Assembly: GCF_021502675.1 (NCBI RefSeq)
Contig: NZ_JAKFHA010000004.1
Location: 394,138 to 432,726, forward strand
Length of the DNA: 38,589 nucleotides
Direction: 5' to 3'
From: Yinghuangia soli
Lineage (GTDB): Bacteria; Actinomycetota; Actinomycetes; Streptomycetales; Streptomycetaceae
Made by a program: the position numbers and the translations under genes. The stretch's first letter is position 1. Each line of letters starts with the position of its first letter. This document shows positions 7,030-14,350 of this stretch, in pieces. The notes under the pieces were generated by a model. It was given only the letters and a program-made list of their open reading frames with translations. It had not been told where the DNA came from and ran no database searches.

Positions 7030-8175
7030 ATGACGACCGAAGCGCTGCAGGACGCCACGGGCGGTACGGACGACACGGCCGAGCTCGACGCGCAGCTCCA
7101 GGACTGCGTCGCGCAGGGGACCGTGACGCCCACGCGGGCCCGGTACGCCGTCAACGCGCCCATGCTCGACATGTGGGCCGACGCGCACGGCGACCCCAAC
7201 CGCGTCTACCGCGAAGCCGCCGCGGCCGAGGCCGCCGGCCGGTCCGGGGTGATCGCCCCGCCGACCATGATCCAGGCCTGGACCATGCCGCAACTCCCGG
7301 CGCTGGCAGCCACGTTGTCGCAGGTTCCCGGGTACGCGCCGTACCTGGGCCCGAACGGCGACGAGACCGGGGAAGCCAAAGAGACCGCGCCGCCGAACCC
7401 CGCGGCCGCTGTGCACCGCCTGCTCACCGCGCACGGCTACGCGGCTCGCGCCGCGACGCACTGCCGCCAGGAGTACCACCGCGAAGCCGAGCTCGGGGAC
7501 CACCTCGTCTGCGAGACCGTGCTCAGCAGCGTGTCGCCGCGCAAGAAGACCGCCCTGGGCGCCGGGTACTTCGTCACCACGCGCATGACCTTCCGCGACC
7601 AGCTCGACCGCGACGTCGCCACGGTCGACTGGACGGTGCTGTGCTTCCGCACCCCGCCGGCACCCGCCCCGACCGCGTCCGCATCCGACGCCGCGCCGGC
7701 CGCACAGCCGGCCGCCGCGCAGGCCGAGCCCGCCGCCCCGACGCCCGCCTCGGGGCGGTCCTGCCGCCCGCTCGCGAAGGCCCCGCAGGTCGGCGACCGC
7801 ACGCCGGTCACCACGATCCCGATCACGCCCACCTTCGTGATCGCCACCGCGTTCGCCACCCAGGACTTCTACGCCGCGCACCACGATGCCGACTGGACCC
7901 GCGGATCGCTCGGGCGCACCGGCATCTTCACCAACATCCTCTCCACCACCGCCCTCGTCGGCGGCGTCGTCACCGACTGGGGCGGCCCGGCCGCCCGGCT
8001 CCTCGAGGTCGACCTGCGGCTCCTCGCCCCGAACCACACCGGCGACACGCTCACGCTGGAAGGCGAGGTGACCGCCGTCGACGGCGACGTGGCCACGCTG
8101 AGCGTGAAGGGCCTCAACTCCCTCGGCCCGCACGTCCTCGCCACCGCGAAGGCGCGCATCCCGGTCCAGGACTGA
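7030..8175 (+). CDS. Two-domain MaoC-type enoyl-CoA hydratase (ChsH2-N + ChsH1-like fusion)
   Basis: 381 residues from ATG 7030 (GAGG 8 nt upstream); GTG 6994 is an in-frame, possibly leaderless alternative. The N-terminal half (MLDMWADAHGDPNRVY, SGVIAPPTMIQAWTMPQL) resembles the MaoC-like half of actinobacterial ChsH2. An Ala/Pro linker (about 213-240) joins it to a second hotdog domain (TPTFVIATAFATQDFYAAHH, FTNILSTTALVGGVVTDWGG) resembling ChsH1, with the D-x4-H catalytic pair DFYAAH. In ChsH1/ChsH2, which hydrates a steroid side-chain enoyl-CoA, these are separate chains and ChsH2 also has a C-terminal DUF35/OB domain, absent here. The N-terminal domain lacks the His of the hydratase motif (DPNRVY), so it is probably structural. 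No steroid genes are adjacent. Confidence 0.8.
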   Translation: MTTEALQDATGGTDDTAELDAQLQDCVAQGTVTPTRARYAVNAPMLDMWADAHGDPNRVYREAAAAEAAGRSGVIAPPTMIQAWTMPQLPALAATLSQVPGYAPYLGPNGDETGEAKETAPPNPAAAVHRLLTAHGYAARAATHCRQEYHREAELGDHLVCETVLSSVSPRKKTALGAGYFVTTRMTFRDQLDRDVATVDWTVLCFRTPPAPAPTASASDAAPAAQPAAAQAEPAAPTPASGRSCRPLAKAPQVGDRTPVTTIPITPTFVIATAFATQDFYAAHHDADWTRGSLGRTGIFTNILSTTALVGGVVTDWGGPAARLLEVDLRLLAPNHTGDTLTLEGEVTAVDGDVATLSVKGLNSLGPHVLATAKARIPVQD

Positions 8176-8222
8176 CCGGCGTACGGGAGAACCCGCGGGC
8201 GGGAGAACCGCGTACCGGAGAA

Positions 8223-8251
8223 CCCGCGGGCGGGTGCGTCACGCCCGCGGG
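8223..8251. terminator. Hairpin after the hydratase gene
   Basis: CCCGCGGGCG (8223-8232) and CGCCCGCGGG (8242-8251) form a perfect 10-bp stem with a 9-nt loop. The left arm lies in the second copy of an 18-bp direct repeat (8186-8203 and 8217-8234). Located between convergent genes, so it can serve both. Confidence 0.55.
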
Positions 8252-8294
8252 CAGCCCGCGCGACCGCCGACCGCCTCGGGGCGGCCGCCCGCGA

Positions 8295-8516
8295 TCAGGC
8301 GGCCCGGTGGAAGTTTCCGGTGCTCCACCGGCTGCCGCTTCCGGCGCCCTGCGCACCGGCGGGCGGCGCACCGGCCGACTTCGCCGCCGCGGCCGCCGCA
8401 CGCCGGAGGCGCCGGGCCTCGCGGCGGTCCCGGAGCAGCCGGGACACGAGCCGCTCCTGCGCGGCCCGGCGGTGCAGCTCCTGCTGGCGGGCCTGGGCGA
8501 TCTCGTACGGAAGCAT
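8295..8516 (-). CDS. Small basic conserved protein
   Basis: 73 residues from ATG 8516, with AGGGGA 8 nt upstream; the longer frame upstream is not supported. Begins MLPYEIAQARQQELHRRAAQ, then an Arg-rich amphipathic helix (SRLLRDRREARRLRRAA) and a disordered Ala/Gly tail. Short proteins starting with MLPYE and followed by a charged helix are common in Streptomyces, function unknown to me. No membrane segment; the charge suggests nucleic-acid or membrane-surface association, which is inference. It is followed by a hairpin and preceded by a structured non-coding stretch. Confidence 0.65.
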   Translation of the reverse strand: MLPYEIAQARQQELHRRAAQERLVSRLLRDRREARRLRRAAAAAAKSAGAPPAGAQGAGSGSRWSTGNFHRAA

Positions 8517-8677
8517 GTGTCCGGTCCCCTCGAAGCGTCTCCGCCCGGCGGCCTTTCCGCCTCGCGGTCCCGGTCTCCCGGTGTGCTTCAAGGTTCGCGT
8601 CCCAGGTGCGGGCCGGGCATCGTACGGATGCCCCATCCCGCAGGAGCACCAACGCCTTTGCCCTGCGGGGCCGCACA

Positions 8678-8720
8678 CCTAAGGGGGCCCCGGCAGATCT
8701 AAGACCTGCCTAAGGGCCCC
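8678..8720. other. Nested repeats: direct repeat flanking a near-palindrome
   Basis: CCTAAGGG occurs at 8678-8685 and 8709-8716, each followed by a run of G/C ending in CCCC. Between them lies GGCAGaTCTaAGAcCTGCC (8692-8710), a 19-bp palindrome with one mismatched pair. It sits upstream of the 73-residue protein gene and downstream of the 32-residue peptide gene (both minus strand), so it could be that peptide's terminator or an operator. Confidence 0.45.
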
Positions 8721-8787
8721 GCGGTGTCATCAGGGGGGTGGTGCCGGTGCTCGGGCAACTCCGGGCGCCGGCGGCCGTTCTCAGGCC

Positions 8788-8886
8788 TCACACCCGGGTG
8801 CCGCAATTGCGGCAGACCCATTTGTGTTGTCCGTTGGTCTCGCGCTTCCAGTCGTGGGGGCCTTGGTTGTTCCGCGAGCAGGACAT
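8788..8886 (-). CDS. 32-residue zinc-ribbon-like peptide
   Basis: Minus-strand ATG at 8886, stop at 8788. A near-perfect AAGGAG lies 6 nt before the ATG, the best Shine-Dalgarno in this part of the window. The product starts MSCSRNNQGPHDWKRE and ends KWVCRNCGTRV. CRNC plus the N-terminal C3 and/or H12 could hold one zinc ion, a half zinc ribbon. Although tiny, the strong ribosome site and the motif-like sequence argue for a real gene. I believe similar short peptides exist in other Streptomyces but cannot verify it here. Function unknown; it is flanked by about 140 nt upstream with no other gene. Confidence 0.6.
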   Translation of the reverse strand: MSCSRNNQGPHDWKRETNGQHKWVCRNCGTRV

Positions 8887-9027
8887 CTGTCGCTCCTTAC
8901 GCCCGGCCGGGGCACTCGCCATGGCTTGGTGCATGTGCTTTCCCAGTGGAACGCAGTACCCCTGCCATATGGTTGCCCGCGCTCCACTTCACTTAGACAA
9001 AAGTGCACGCGGCGCGGCGCTGTTTCG

Positions 9028-9723
9028 TCACACGGCCGAGCCGTAACGTGCTGCCGCGATCGCGGTGAACCACGTCAGGTCGGGGGAGAGGTGGCGGCCG
9101 AACGCCAGGCCCGCGGAGGCGAGATCCGCGGCCAGTTCCTCCGCATCCACCGGATACCGGCTGAACTCGTGCGTCCACGTCAGGTCGCCGACGTGGTAGT
9201 CGACCACCACCTCGACCTGCGGTCCCGGGCGGCGCACCTCGCGCACCACGCGGCGGATGCCGTCGTGCTCCAGGGCGTCCGGGGTGACCGTGGCGAACCA
9301 GTCCGGATTCGTCTGCTGGACCACCACGACGCCGCCCGGCGCGAGGTGCCGGCGGCATGCGGCGAGGAACGCGCGCCGCTGCGCGGGCTCCGCATTGACC
9401 ATGGTGCTGGCCAGCAGGACCGCATCGAACGCGCGGCCCAGGTCCGCGGATTCGATCCGCGCGCAGGCGGTCGGCAGATCGTCCGCACGGGCCAGCATCG
9501 CCGCGGACTCGTCGACCCCGAACACCGGATGCCCGAGCGCGGCGAGCGGCCGCAGGATGCGGCCCGTGCCGCAGCCCAGTTCGAGGACGGACGCGCCCGG
9601 CGGCACCGCGGCGTGCACGATCTCCGGTTCGCCCATCGGGGGCAGGCGGCTGTAGAACTCGACCGCGCAGCCGTCCGGGGTGATGGCGCCGGGGCCGCTG
9701 CCGGTGTGCGGACTGGTGTTCAT
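9028..9723 (-). CDS. SAM-dependent methyltransferase (class I)
   Basis: 231 residues, ATG 9723 with AAGGAGA 5 nt upstream. VLELGCGTGRILRPLAALGH is motif I (SAM binding), VFGVDESAAML is motif II, and FDAVLLASTMVNA with LAPGGVVVVQQTNP are the later motifs of class I methyltransferases. The C-terminal half (QVEVVVDYHVGDLTWTHEF, YPVDAEELAADLASAGL) is a UbiE/Tam-like cap that determines substrate. No signal or membrane segment. Likely a small-molecule methyltransferase; substrate not predictable. Monocistronic; 252 nt separate it from the divergent kinase-like gene. Confidence 0.85.
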   Translation of the reverse strand: MNTSPHTGSGPGAITPDGCAVEFYSRLPPMGEPEIVHAAVPPGASVLELGCGTGRILRPLAALGHPVFGVDESAAMLARADDLPTACARIESADLGRAFDAVLLASTMVNAEPAQRRAFLAACRRHLAPGGVVVVQQTNPDWFATVTPDALEHDGIRRVVREVRRPGPQVEVVVDYHVGDLTWTHEFSRYPVDAEELAADLASAGLAFGRHLSPDLTWFTAIAAARYGSAV

Positions 9724-9975
9724 CGGCTTCTCCTTCGGTCCGGGATCCAACATCCAGAGTGCGCCATCAGGTCGTGAAGCGATCGGTATCGACACTCGCG
9801 CGGACAACTGCTGTCGTACCTTGCCGCCATGATGTGCCCGCTGTCGCACGAAAGGTCAACTCGGTTGCGCAGTACGGGCCTCTGTGCGGTTTCATGGCGG
9901 AAGGCGCGACGATGTCCGGCCGCCGCCGCATCGTGGACGGAGCCGGATCCCGGCCGCCGGAACCAAGGAGTGGAC

Positions 9976-10710
9976 GTGCGCGACAGCACCGGGTCCGCGT
10001 ACCCCACCGCGCTGCGGCCGACCGGGCTGCACGACCTGCGCACCGGCCCGGCGCCCGAGCAAATCGTCTATGGTGCAAGTGACTTGGTGGTCCTGGCCGG
10101 CCTGCCCGGGGCGGGCAAGAGCACGCTCATGGCGCGCTGCGCGAGGGCCCGTACCATCGACTCCCAGCACGTCCGCGAGCGGTTCCAGCTGCGCCTGCCG
10201 TGGTGGGTGCCGTACCCGGTCATCCGGCCGCTGGTCCGGATCACGCACTACCTGCGCCTGTACGCCGCGCTGCGTGCCCGCGGGCCGCTCGTGGTCCACG
10301 ACTGCGGCACGGTCCCCCTGGTGCGGACCTGGCTCGCCGCCACCGCGCGGCGCCAAGGGCGAGACGTGCACCTGCTGTTCATCGACGCCCGGACGGACGA
10401 GGCGCGGGCGGGCCAGCAGGCGCGGTCCCGCTGCGTTCCGCCGCGCGACTTCGCCCGGCACTGCGCGGTCGCGCGCCGCACCCTCGACGCACTGGCGGCG
10501 GCCGCCGCGCCGCCGCCCGGCTGGAAGTCCGCGGTCGTCCTGGACCGCCCGGCGGCCGGCCGCCTGCGCGACCTGTCATTCGCCGCCGAGCCGGGGCTTG
10601 GCATCCGCTCGGCGGCCCGCCCGGGGCCGCCGGTCCCGCCCGTGCCGCCGGGCCCGCGGCAGAGTCCGGACGGTACGCGACGCACCCCGCATCCCCATGG
10701 CACTATTTGA
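9976..10710 (+). CDS. P-loop ATPase/kinase-like protein
   Basis: 244 residues. GTG 9976 with AAGGAG 5 nt upstream decides the start; the frame upstream is open but unsupported. LVVLAGLPGAGKSTLMAR (about residues 38-52) is a Walker A of the small predicted-kinase/zeta-toxin-like class. IDSQHVRERFQ follows where these enzymes carry a conserved Asp, and VHLLFIDARTDEARAG is the segment where they carry a lid Arg. The C-terminal 40 residues are Pro/Arg-rich and probably disordered. Family members phosphorylate small molecules, RNA or cell-wall sugars; nothing here fixes the substrate. It is followed 66 nt later by an SDR gene on the same strand. Confidence 0.75.
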   Translation: MRDSTGSAYPTALRPTGLHDLRTGPAPEQIVYGASDLVVLAGLPGAGKSTLMARCARARTIDSQHVRERFQLRLPWWVPYPVIRPLVRITHYLRLYAALRARGPLVVHDCGTVPLVRTWLAATARRQGRDVHLLFIDARTDEARAGQQARSRCVPPRDFARHCAVARRTLDALAAAAAPPPGWKSAVVLDRPAAGRLRDLSFAAEPGLGIRSAARPGPPVPPVPPGPRQSPDGTRRTPHPHGTI

Positions 10711-10776
10711 GGCCAAACGATCAGCGGTGCGGTGCCTGCCGAGCCGCTGCGGCCACGTGGTCAAAGGGGAACCGGC

Positions 10777-11619
10777 ATGCACTCCGGCACGAGCCTCGAC
10801 GGCAAGGCCGTCATCGTCACCGGCGGCGGCAGCGGAGTCGGCGCGGCCGTCGCCGCGACCGCCCGCGCCGCGGGCGCACACGTCGTCGTCACCGGCCGGC
10901 GCGCCGACGCCCTGGACGCCGTCGCCAAGCGCACCGGTGCCGTCGCGTACCCCGGCGACGTCACCGACCCCGCCCACGTCGCCCGCCTCGTGGAAACCGC
11001 GCTGGAGCACACGGGCCGCATCGACGGCGTGGTGGCGAACGCCGGCACCATGCGCCCCGGCAGCGTGGTCGACCTCTCGGTCGAGGACTGGGACACCACG
11101 CTGGCCACCAACCTCACCTCGGTCTTCCTCCTCGCCCGCGCCGCGGTGCCGCATCTGGCCGCCGCCCGAGGAGCGTTCGTGTCGGTGAGCTCCATCGCCG
11201 GGCTGCGGGCCTCCTCGGGCGCCGCCGCGTACGCGGCCTCCAAGGCCGGGATGACCATGCTCACCCAGAGCATCGCCGCCGACTTCGGGCCGCTCGGCGT
11301 ACGCGCGAACGTCGTGTGTCCGGGCTGGGTGCGCACCGAGATGGCCGACGAGGAGATGCGCGTCTTCGGCGAACCCGACGGCCTCGCGCTCGACGCCGCC
11401 TACGACGAGGTCACCCGGCTGACCCCGATGCGCCGCCCGGGCACCGCGGACGAGATCGCCGCCGCGGTGGCCTGGCTGCTGTCCGCCGAATCCGGCTACG
11501 TCAACGGGGCCGTGCTCACCGTCGACGGCGGCACGAGCATCGTCGACCCGGGCACCGTCCCCTTCGACTTCCGCATCAGGCCGCGCACCGCGGAAGGGGA
11601 CCCGGCCGGCACGCCCTGA
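10777..11619 (+). CDS. Short-chain dehydrogenase/reductase
   Basis: 280 residues; ATG 10777, AAAGGGGA 6 nt upstream. TGGGSGVG (TGxxxGxG cofactor loop), NAG (central strand), the catalytic Ser region FVSVSSIAG and YAASK (catalytic Tyr/Lys) are in the expected order, then VCPGWVRTEM and the C-terminal YVNGAVLTVDGG. Classical SDR of the FabG type using NAD(P)(H). Substrate unknown. The last about 28 residues extend beyond the usual FabG end. It follows the kinase-like gene by 66 nt and could be co-transcribed with it. Ends before a 10-bp tandem repeat. Confidence 0.88.
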   Translation: MHSGTSLDGKAVIVTGGGSGVGAAVAATARAAGAHVVVTGRRADALDAVAKRTGAVAYPGDVTDPAHVARLVETALEHTGRIDGVVANAGTMRPGSVVDLSVEDWDTTLATNLTSVFLLARAAVPHLAAARGAFVSVSSIAGLRASSGAAAYAASKAGMTMLTQSIAADFGPLGVRANVVCPGWVRTEMADEEMRVFGEPDGLALDAAYDEVTRLTPMRRPGTADEIAAAVAWLLSAESGYVNGAVLTVDGGTSIVDPGTVPFDFRIRPRTAEGDPAGTP

Positions 11620-11650
11620 GTTTCCGAGGCGGGCCCGGGCGACGCCGGCG

Positions 11651-11710
11651 GCCTCGGACGGACGCGGACGGATGCGGACAGCCTCGGACAGCCTTGGACA
11701 GCCACGGAAG
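11651..11710. repeat. Six imperfect 10-bp tandem repeats
   Basis: Units GCCTCGGACG, GACGCGGACG, GATGCGGACA, GCCTCGGACA, GCCTTGGACA and GCCACGGAAG follow one another without gaps. The shared core is CGGAC. They lie between the 3' ends of two convergent genes (SDR and MFS), with no gene inside. Confidence 0.75.
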
Positions 11711-11730
11711 AGCCGCCGGAGACAGGCGGA

Positions 11731-13251
11731 TCAGTCCGCGGCCGCGACCGGCCGCATCCGGCGGCCGCCGCCCGCTGCCTCGTCCTCGATGTGCCGGTTG
11801 CGCCCGGCCCGGATGCCGAACAGGATCTGCGGCACCATCAGCGCCGCCATCAGCGCGATCGGCAGCCCCCAGCTGCCACTGCGCTGGTAGAGCACGCCGA
11901 CCAGCAGCGGCCCGGGGATCGAGATCAGATAGCCGGTGCTCTGCGCGAACGCGGAGAGCTTGACCATGCCGGCCGCCGACCGGGCGCGCAGCCCGATCAT
12001 CGTGATCGCCAGCGGGAACGCGCAGTTCGACACGCCGAGCAGGAACGCCCAGGCCCAAGCCCCGGCAGCCGGTGCGAGTAGCAGACCCGCGTACCCGGCG
12101 AGCCCGAACGCGCCGAGCCCGGCCACCAGCACGCCCTGGTTCGGCAGCCGGCTCGCGAGCCGCGGTATGACGAACGCGAGCGGCACGCCCATCACCATCG
12201 TCAGGGCCAGCAGCAGGCCGGCCTGCCCGGCCGAGACGCCCGCGTCCCGGAAGATCTGCGGCATCCAGCCCATCGTGATGTACGCCGAAGTGGCCTGGAA
12301 GCCGAAGTAGCAGGCCAGTGCCCAGGCGGTACGGCTGCGCAGGACGTTCGGCCCGAGGTCCCCGCCGTCCGCGCGACGGCCCGCGCGGCGTTCCGGGCGG
12401 CGCTCGGCGCGGCCGCCGGACTTCGCGGCCCGGCTGCCCTGGTCCGTACCCGCGCCGCGCCGCCGCGTCTCGCGGGCGATCGGCAGCCACGGCACCACCG
12501 CGACCGCGGCCAAGACCGCCCACAGCCCCAGCCCGGCCCGCCAATTGCCGCCCATCGCGCCGGTCATCGGCACCGTCACGGCGGCCGCCGCCGACGTGCC
12601 CAGCGCCATCGCCATCGAGTACAGGCCGGTCATGCTGCCGACCCGGTCCGGGAACCAGCGCTTGACGATCACCGGCAGCAGCACGTTGGTCAGCGCGATC
12701 CCGGCCAGGGTCAGCGCACTTGCCGCGAGGAACACCGCGGTCCCGTCCGCGAACGGCCGGACCGCCAGGCCCGCGGTGATCGCCGCCATGCCCGCGCACA
12801 CCACCGCGGCCGGACCGAACCGCCGGGCCAGCCGCGGCGCGGCGACGCCGAAGATCGCGAAGCACAGGGGCGGGACCGAGGTGAGCACGCCCGCGACCGA
12901 GCCGCTCATGCCGAGCCCGTCCCGGGTCTCCTCCAGGAGCGCGCCCAGGCTGGTGATCGCCGGACGCAGGTTCAGCGCGGCGAGCACGATGCCGACCGTC
13001 AGCAGCGGCGCGAACCACGACGGGCGCACCGGCTCGGCGTCCGCGGCCTGCACCGGGGTCTGAATCGAGGCCTGCCCCGGCCCAGCTGCGGCATCCCCGG
13101 CCGCACCGCCCGATCTGGCGTTCGCCGGCCGATCCGGGCGGACGGCCGTCGCCGGGCCCGCCTCGCGCCGGTCGCGCGTCTCGCGCGCGTCGTCCGCCCG
13201 CGCGTCCGGCTCGGGGACGCGGCGTATCGCGGGGCTTTCATGCTCGGACAT
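11731..13251 (-). CDS. MFS transporter, CynX/NimT family
   Basis: 506 residues if started at ATG 13251 (MSEHESPAIRR); in-frame ATGs at 13260 and 13263 are possible. A TATGAT box ends 7 nt before 13251, so a leaderless start there fits. About 75 disordered polar residues precede 12 predicted membrane helices, starting PLLTVGIVLAALNLRPAITS (the NLRPAITS motif is typical of CynX/NimT cyanate/nitroimidazole-type transporters), WFPDRVGSMTGLYSMAMALG and GWMPQIFRDAG. A basic loop (about 265-295, Arg/Gly/Glu-rich) joins the two six-helix halves. Divergent from a GntR regulator across 79 nt; likely its target. Substrate unknown. Confidence 0.88.
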   Translation of the reverse strand: MSEHESPAIRRVPEPDARADDARETRDRREAGPATAVRPDRPANARSGGAAGDAAAGPGQASIQTPVQAADAEPVRPSWFAPLLTVGIVLAALNLRPAITSLGALLEETRDGLGMSGSVAGVLTSVPPLCFAIFGVAAPRLARRFGPAAVVCAGMAAITAGLAVRPFADGTAVFLAASALTLAGIALTNVLLPVIVKRWFPDRVGSMTGLYSMAMALGTSAAAAVTVPMTGAMGGNWRAGLGLWAVLAAVAVVPWLPIARETRRRGAGTDQGSRAAKSGGRAERRPERRAGRRADGGDLGPNVLRSRTAWALACYFGFQATSAYITMGWMPQIFRDAGVSAGQAGLLLALTMVMGVPLAFVIPRLASRLPNQGVLVAGLGAFGLAGYAGLLLAPAAGAWAWAFLLGVSNCAFPLAITMIGLRARSAAGMVKLSAFAQSTGYLISIPGPLLVGVLYQRSGSWGLPIALMAALMVPQILFGIRAGRNRHIEDEAAGGGRRMRPVAAAD

Positions 13252-13265
13252 AGCGACCATCATAG

Positions 13266-13291
13266 AATCATGGGATGATTGGTTGTCCAAT
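13266..13291. promoter_or_regulatory. Overlapping inverted repeats in the MFS/GntR divergent region
   Basis: AATCAT-ggg-ATGATT (13266-13280) and ATTGG-ttgt-CCAAT (13278-13291) are perfect inverted repeats sharing three bases in the 79-nt gap. The second has the size and TTGG/CCAA ends common in FadR-type GntR operators. They cover the MFS promoter region. Confidence 0.55.
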
Positions 13292-13330
13292 TCGGTCCTG
13301 CTTGGGCCACTGCCGCCCCGAAGGAGCGCT

Positions 13331-13990
13331 ATGCCCCTGACCTCTCCGCAGCGGTCCGTGCTCGCCGACCAGGTCGCGGCACAACTGCGCGCGCAGATCA
13401 CCTCGGGTGAGTGGCCGGTCGGATCGCGCATCCCCACTGAACCCGAGCTCGTCGACCAGCTCGGCGTCGCCCGCAACACGGTCCGCGAGGCCGTGCGCGC
13501 GCTCGCGCACACCGGCCTCCTCGACATCCGCCAGGGCTCCGGCACATACGTCATCGCCACCAGCGAGCTGTCCGGCGTCATGCAGCGCCGCTTCGCGGCC
13601 GCCGACCCGCGGCACGTCGCCGAGGTCCGCGCCACCCTCGAATCCACCGCGGCCCGGCTCGCCGCTGTCCGCCGCACCGACAAGGACATGGCCCAGCTCG
13701 ACGCCTTGCTGGCCCGCCGCAGCGAAGCCTGGGCCACCGGCGACGCGGAGACCTTCGTGGCCGCCGACGCCGGCTTCCACATGGCCGTGGTCGCCGCCGC
13801 CCACAACGACGTGCTCGGCGAGCTCTACGCCGACCTCGGCGCCCTGCTCCGCGACTGGCTGCGCGACGACGTCGGCACCGACCTCGGCCAGGACGAGCCG
13901 ATGGACCACGCCCGCCTGGTCGAGGCCATCCGCACCGGCGACGCCGACCTGGCCGCCGCCGAAGCGGCGAGTTACCCGTACGGCTGCTGA
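13331..13990 (+). CDS. GntR-family regulator, FadR/FCD subfamily
   Basis: 219 residues; ATG 13331 with AAGGAG 4 nt upstream. N-terminal winged HTH: QVAAQLRAQITSGEWPVGSR and IPTEPELVDQLGVARNTVRE, then GLLDIRQGSGTYV. The C-terminal FCD helical domain has VAEVRATLESTAARLAA, the D-x3-H-type FVAADAGFHMAVVAAAHN (metal-binding Asp/His) and HARLVEAIRTGDADLAA. FCD regulators bind carboxylate ligands through a metal. It overlaps the 3' end of the convergent chorismate mutase gene by 19 bp, so its C-terminus (AAEAASYPYGC) is read opposite that gene and is slightly short for the family. Probable regulator of the divergent MFS transporter. Confidence 0.9.
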   Translation: MPLTSPQRSVLADQVAAQLRAQITSGEWPVGSRIPTEPELVDQLGVARNTVREAVRALAHTGLLDIRQGSGTYVIATSELSGVMQRRFAAADPRHVAEVRATLESTAARLAAVRRTDKDMAQLDALLARRSEAWATGDAETFVAADAGFHMAVVAAAHNDVLGELYADLGALLRDWLRDDVGTDLGQDEPMDHARLVEAIRTGDADLAAAEAASYPYGC

Positions 13991-14319
13991 GTCGCCTGCC
14001 CGGTCGCCCGCTCGACTGCCTGCCCGGTTGCCTGCCGGTCCAGGTGCTCGGTCAGTTCGAGGTCGATGAACGCGGCGATCATCGCGCGCCAGACCGCCTC
14101 CGCCACCTCCGGCGACAGGCCGGCCTCGGCCGCCTTGCCGCGCGCGGCCGCGACGACGCGCTCGACGCGGTCGGGCGCGCGCACCGCCTGCTCGTCCTTC
14201 TTGAAGGCCGCGGCGGCGCGGACCAGCGCCTCGCGGCGGGCCAGCAGGCCGACCAGGTCGGCGTCGAGCGCATCGATGCGGCTGCGGACTTCGGCAAGGG
14301 ACTGCGGCGCGTCGGACAT
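13972..14319 (-). CDS. Chorismate mutase type II (AroQ fold)
   Basis: 115 residues, ATG 14319. SLAEVRSRIDALDADLVGLL, ARREALVRAAAAFKKDEQAV and RVERVVAAARGKAAEAGLSP give the three-helix AroQ pattern: R and D at the helix 1 start and the RREALVR-K-K cluster that binds the substrate carboxylates. The family converts chorismate to prephenate; PchB-like isochorismate lyases look alike, so either is possible. The last 20 residues are a small Gln/Ala/Thr repeat (ATGQA…) encoded by short DNA repeats, a lineage-specific tail. A TAGGCT box ends 7 nt before the ATG (leaderless), although lysA lies only 31 nt upstream. Overlaps GntR by 19 bp. Confidence 0.82.
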   Translation of the reverse strand: MSDAPQSLAEVRSRIDALDADLVGLLARREALVRAAAAFKKDEQAVRAPDRVERVVAAARGKAAEAGLSPEVAEAVWRAMIAAFIDLELTEHLDRQATGQAVERATGQATQQPYG

Positions 14320-14350
14320 GCGCCCGAGCCTATGAGGCGCGCCGGGCGCG

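Noticed and set aside
8781-9008. 75-residue minus-strand open frame overlapping the zinc-ribbon peptide
   Set aside because: Different frame from the peptide with its strong ribosome site, no motif, and it reads across its promoter region.
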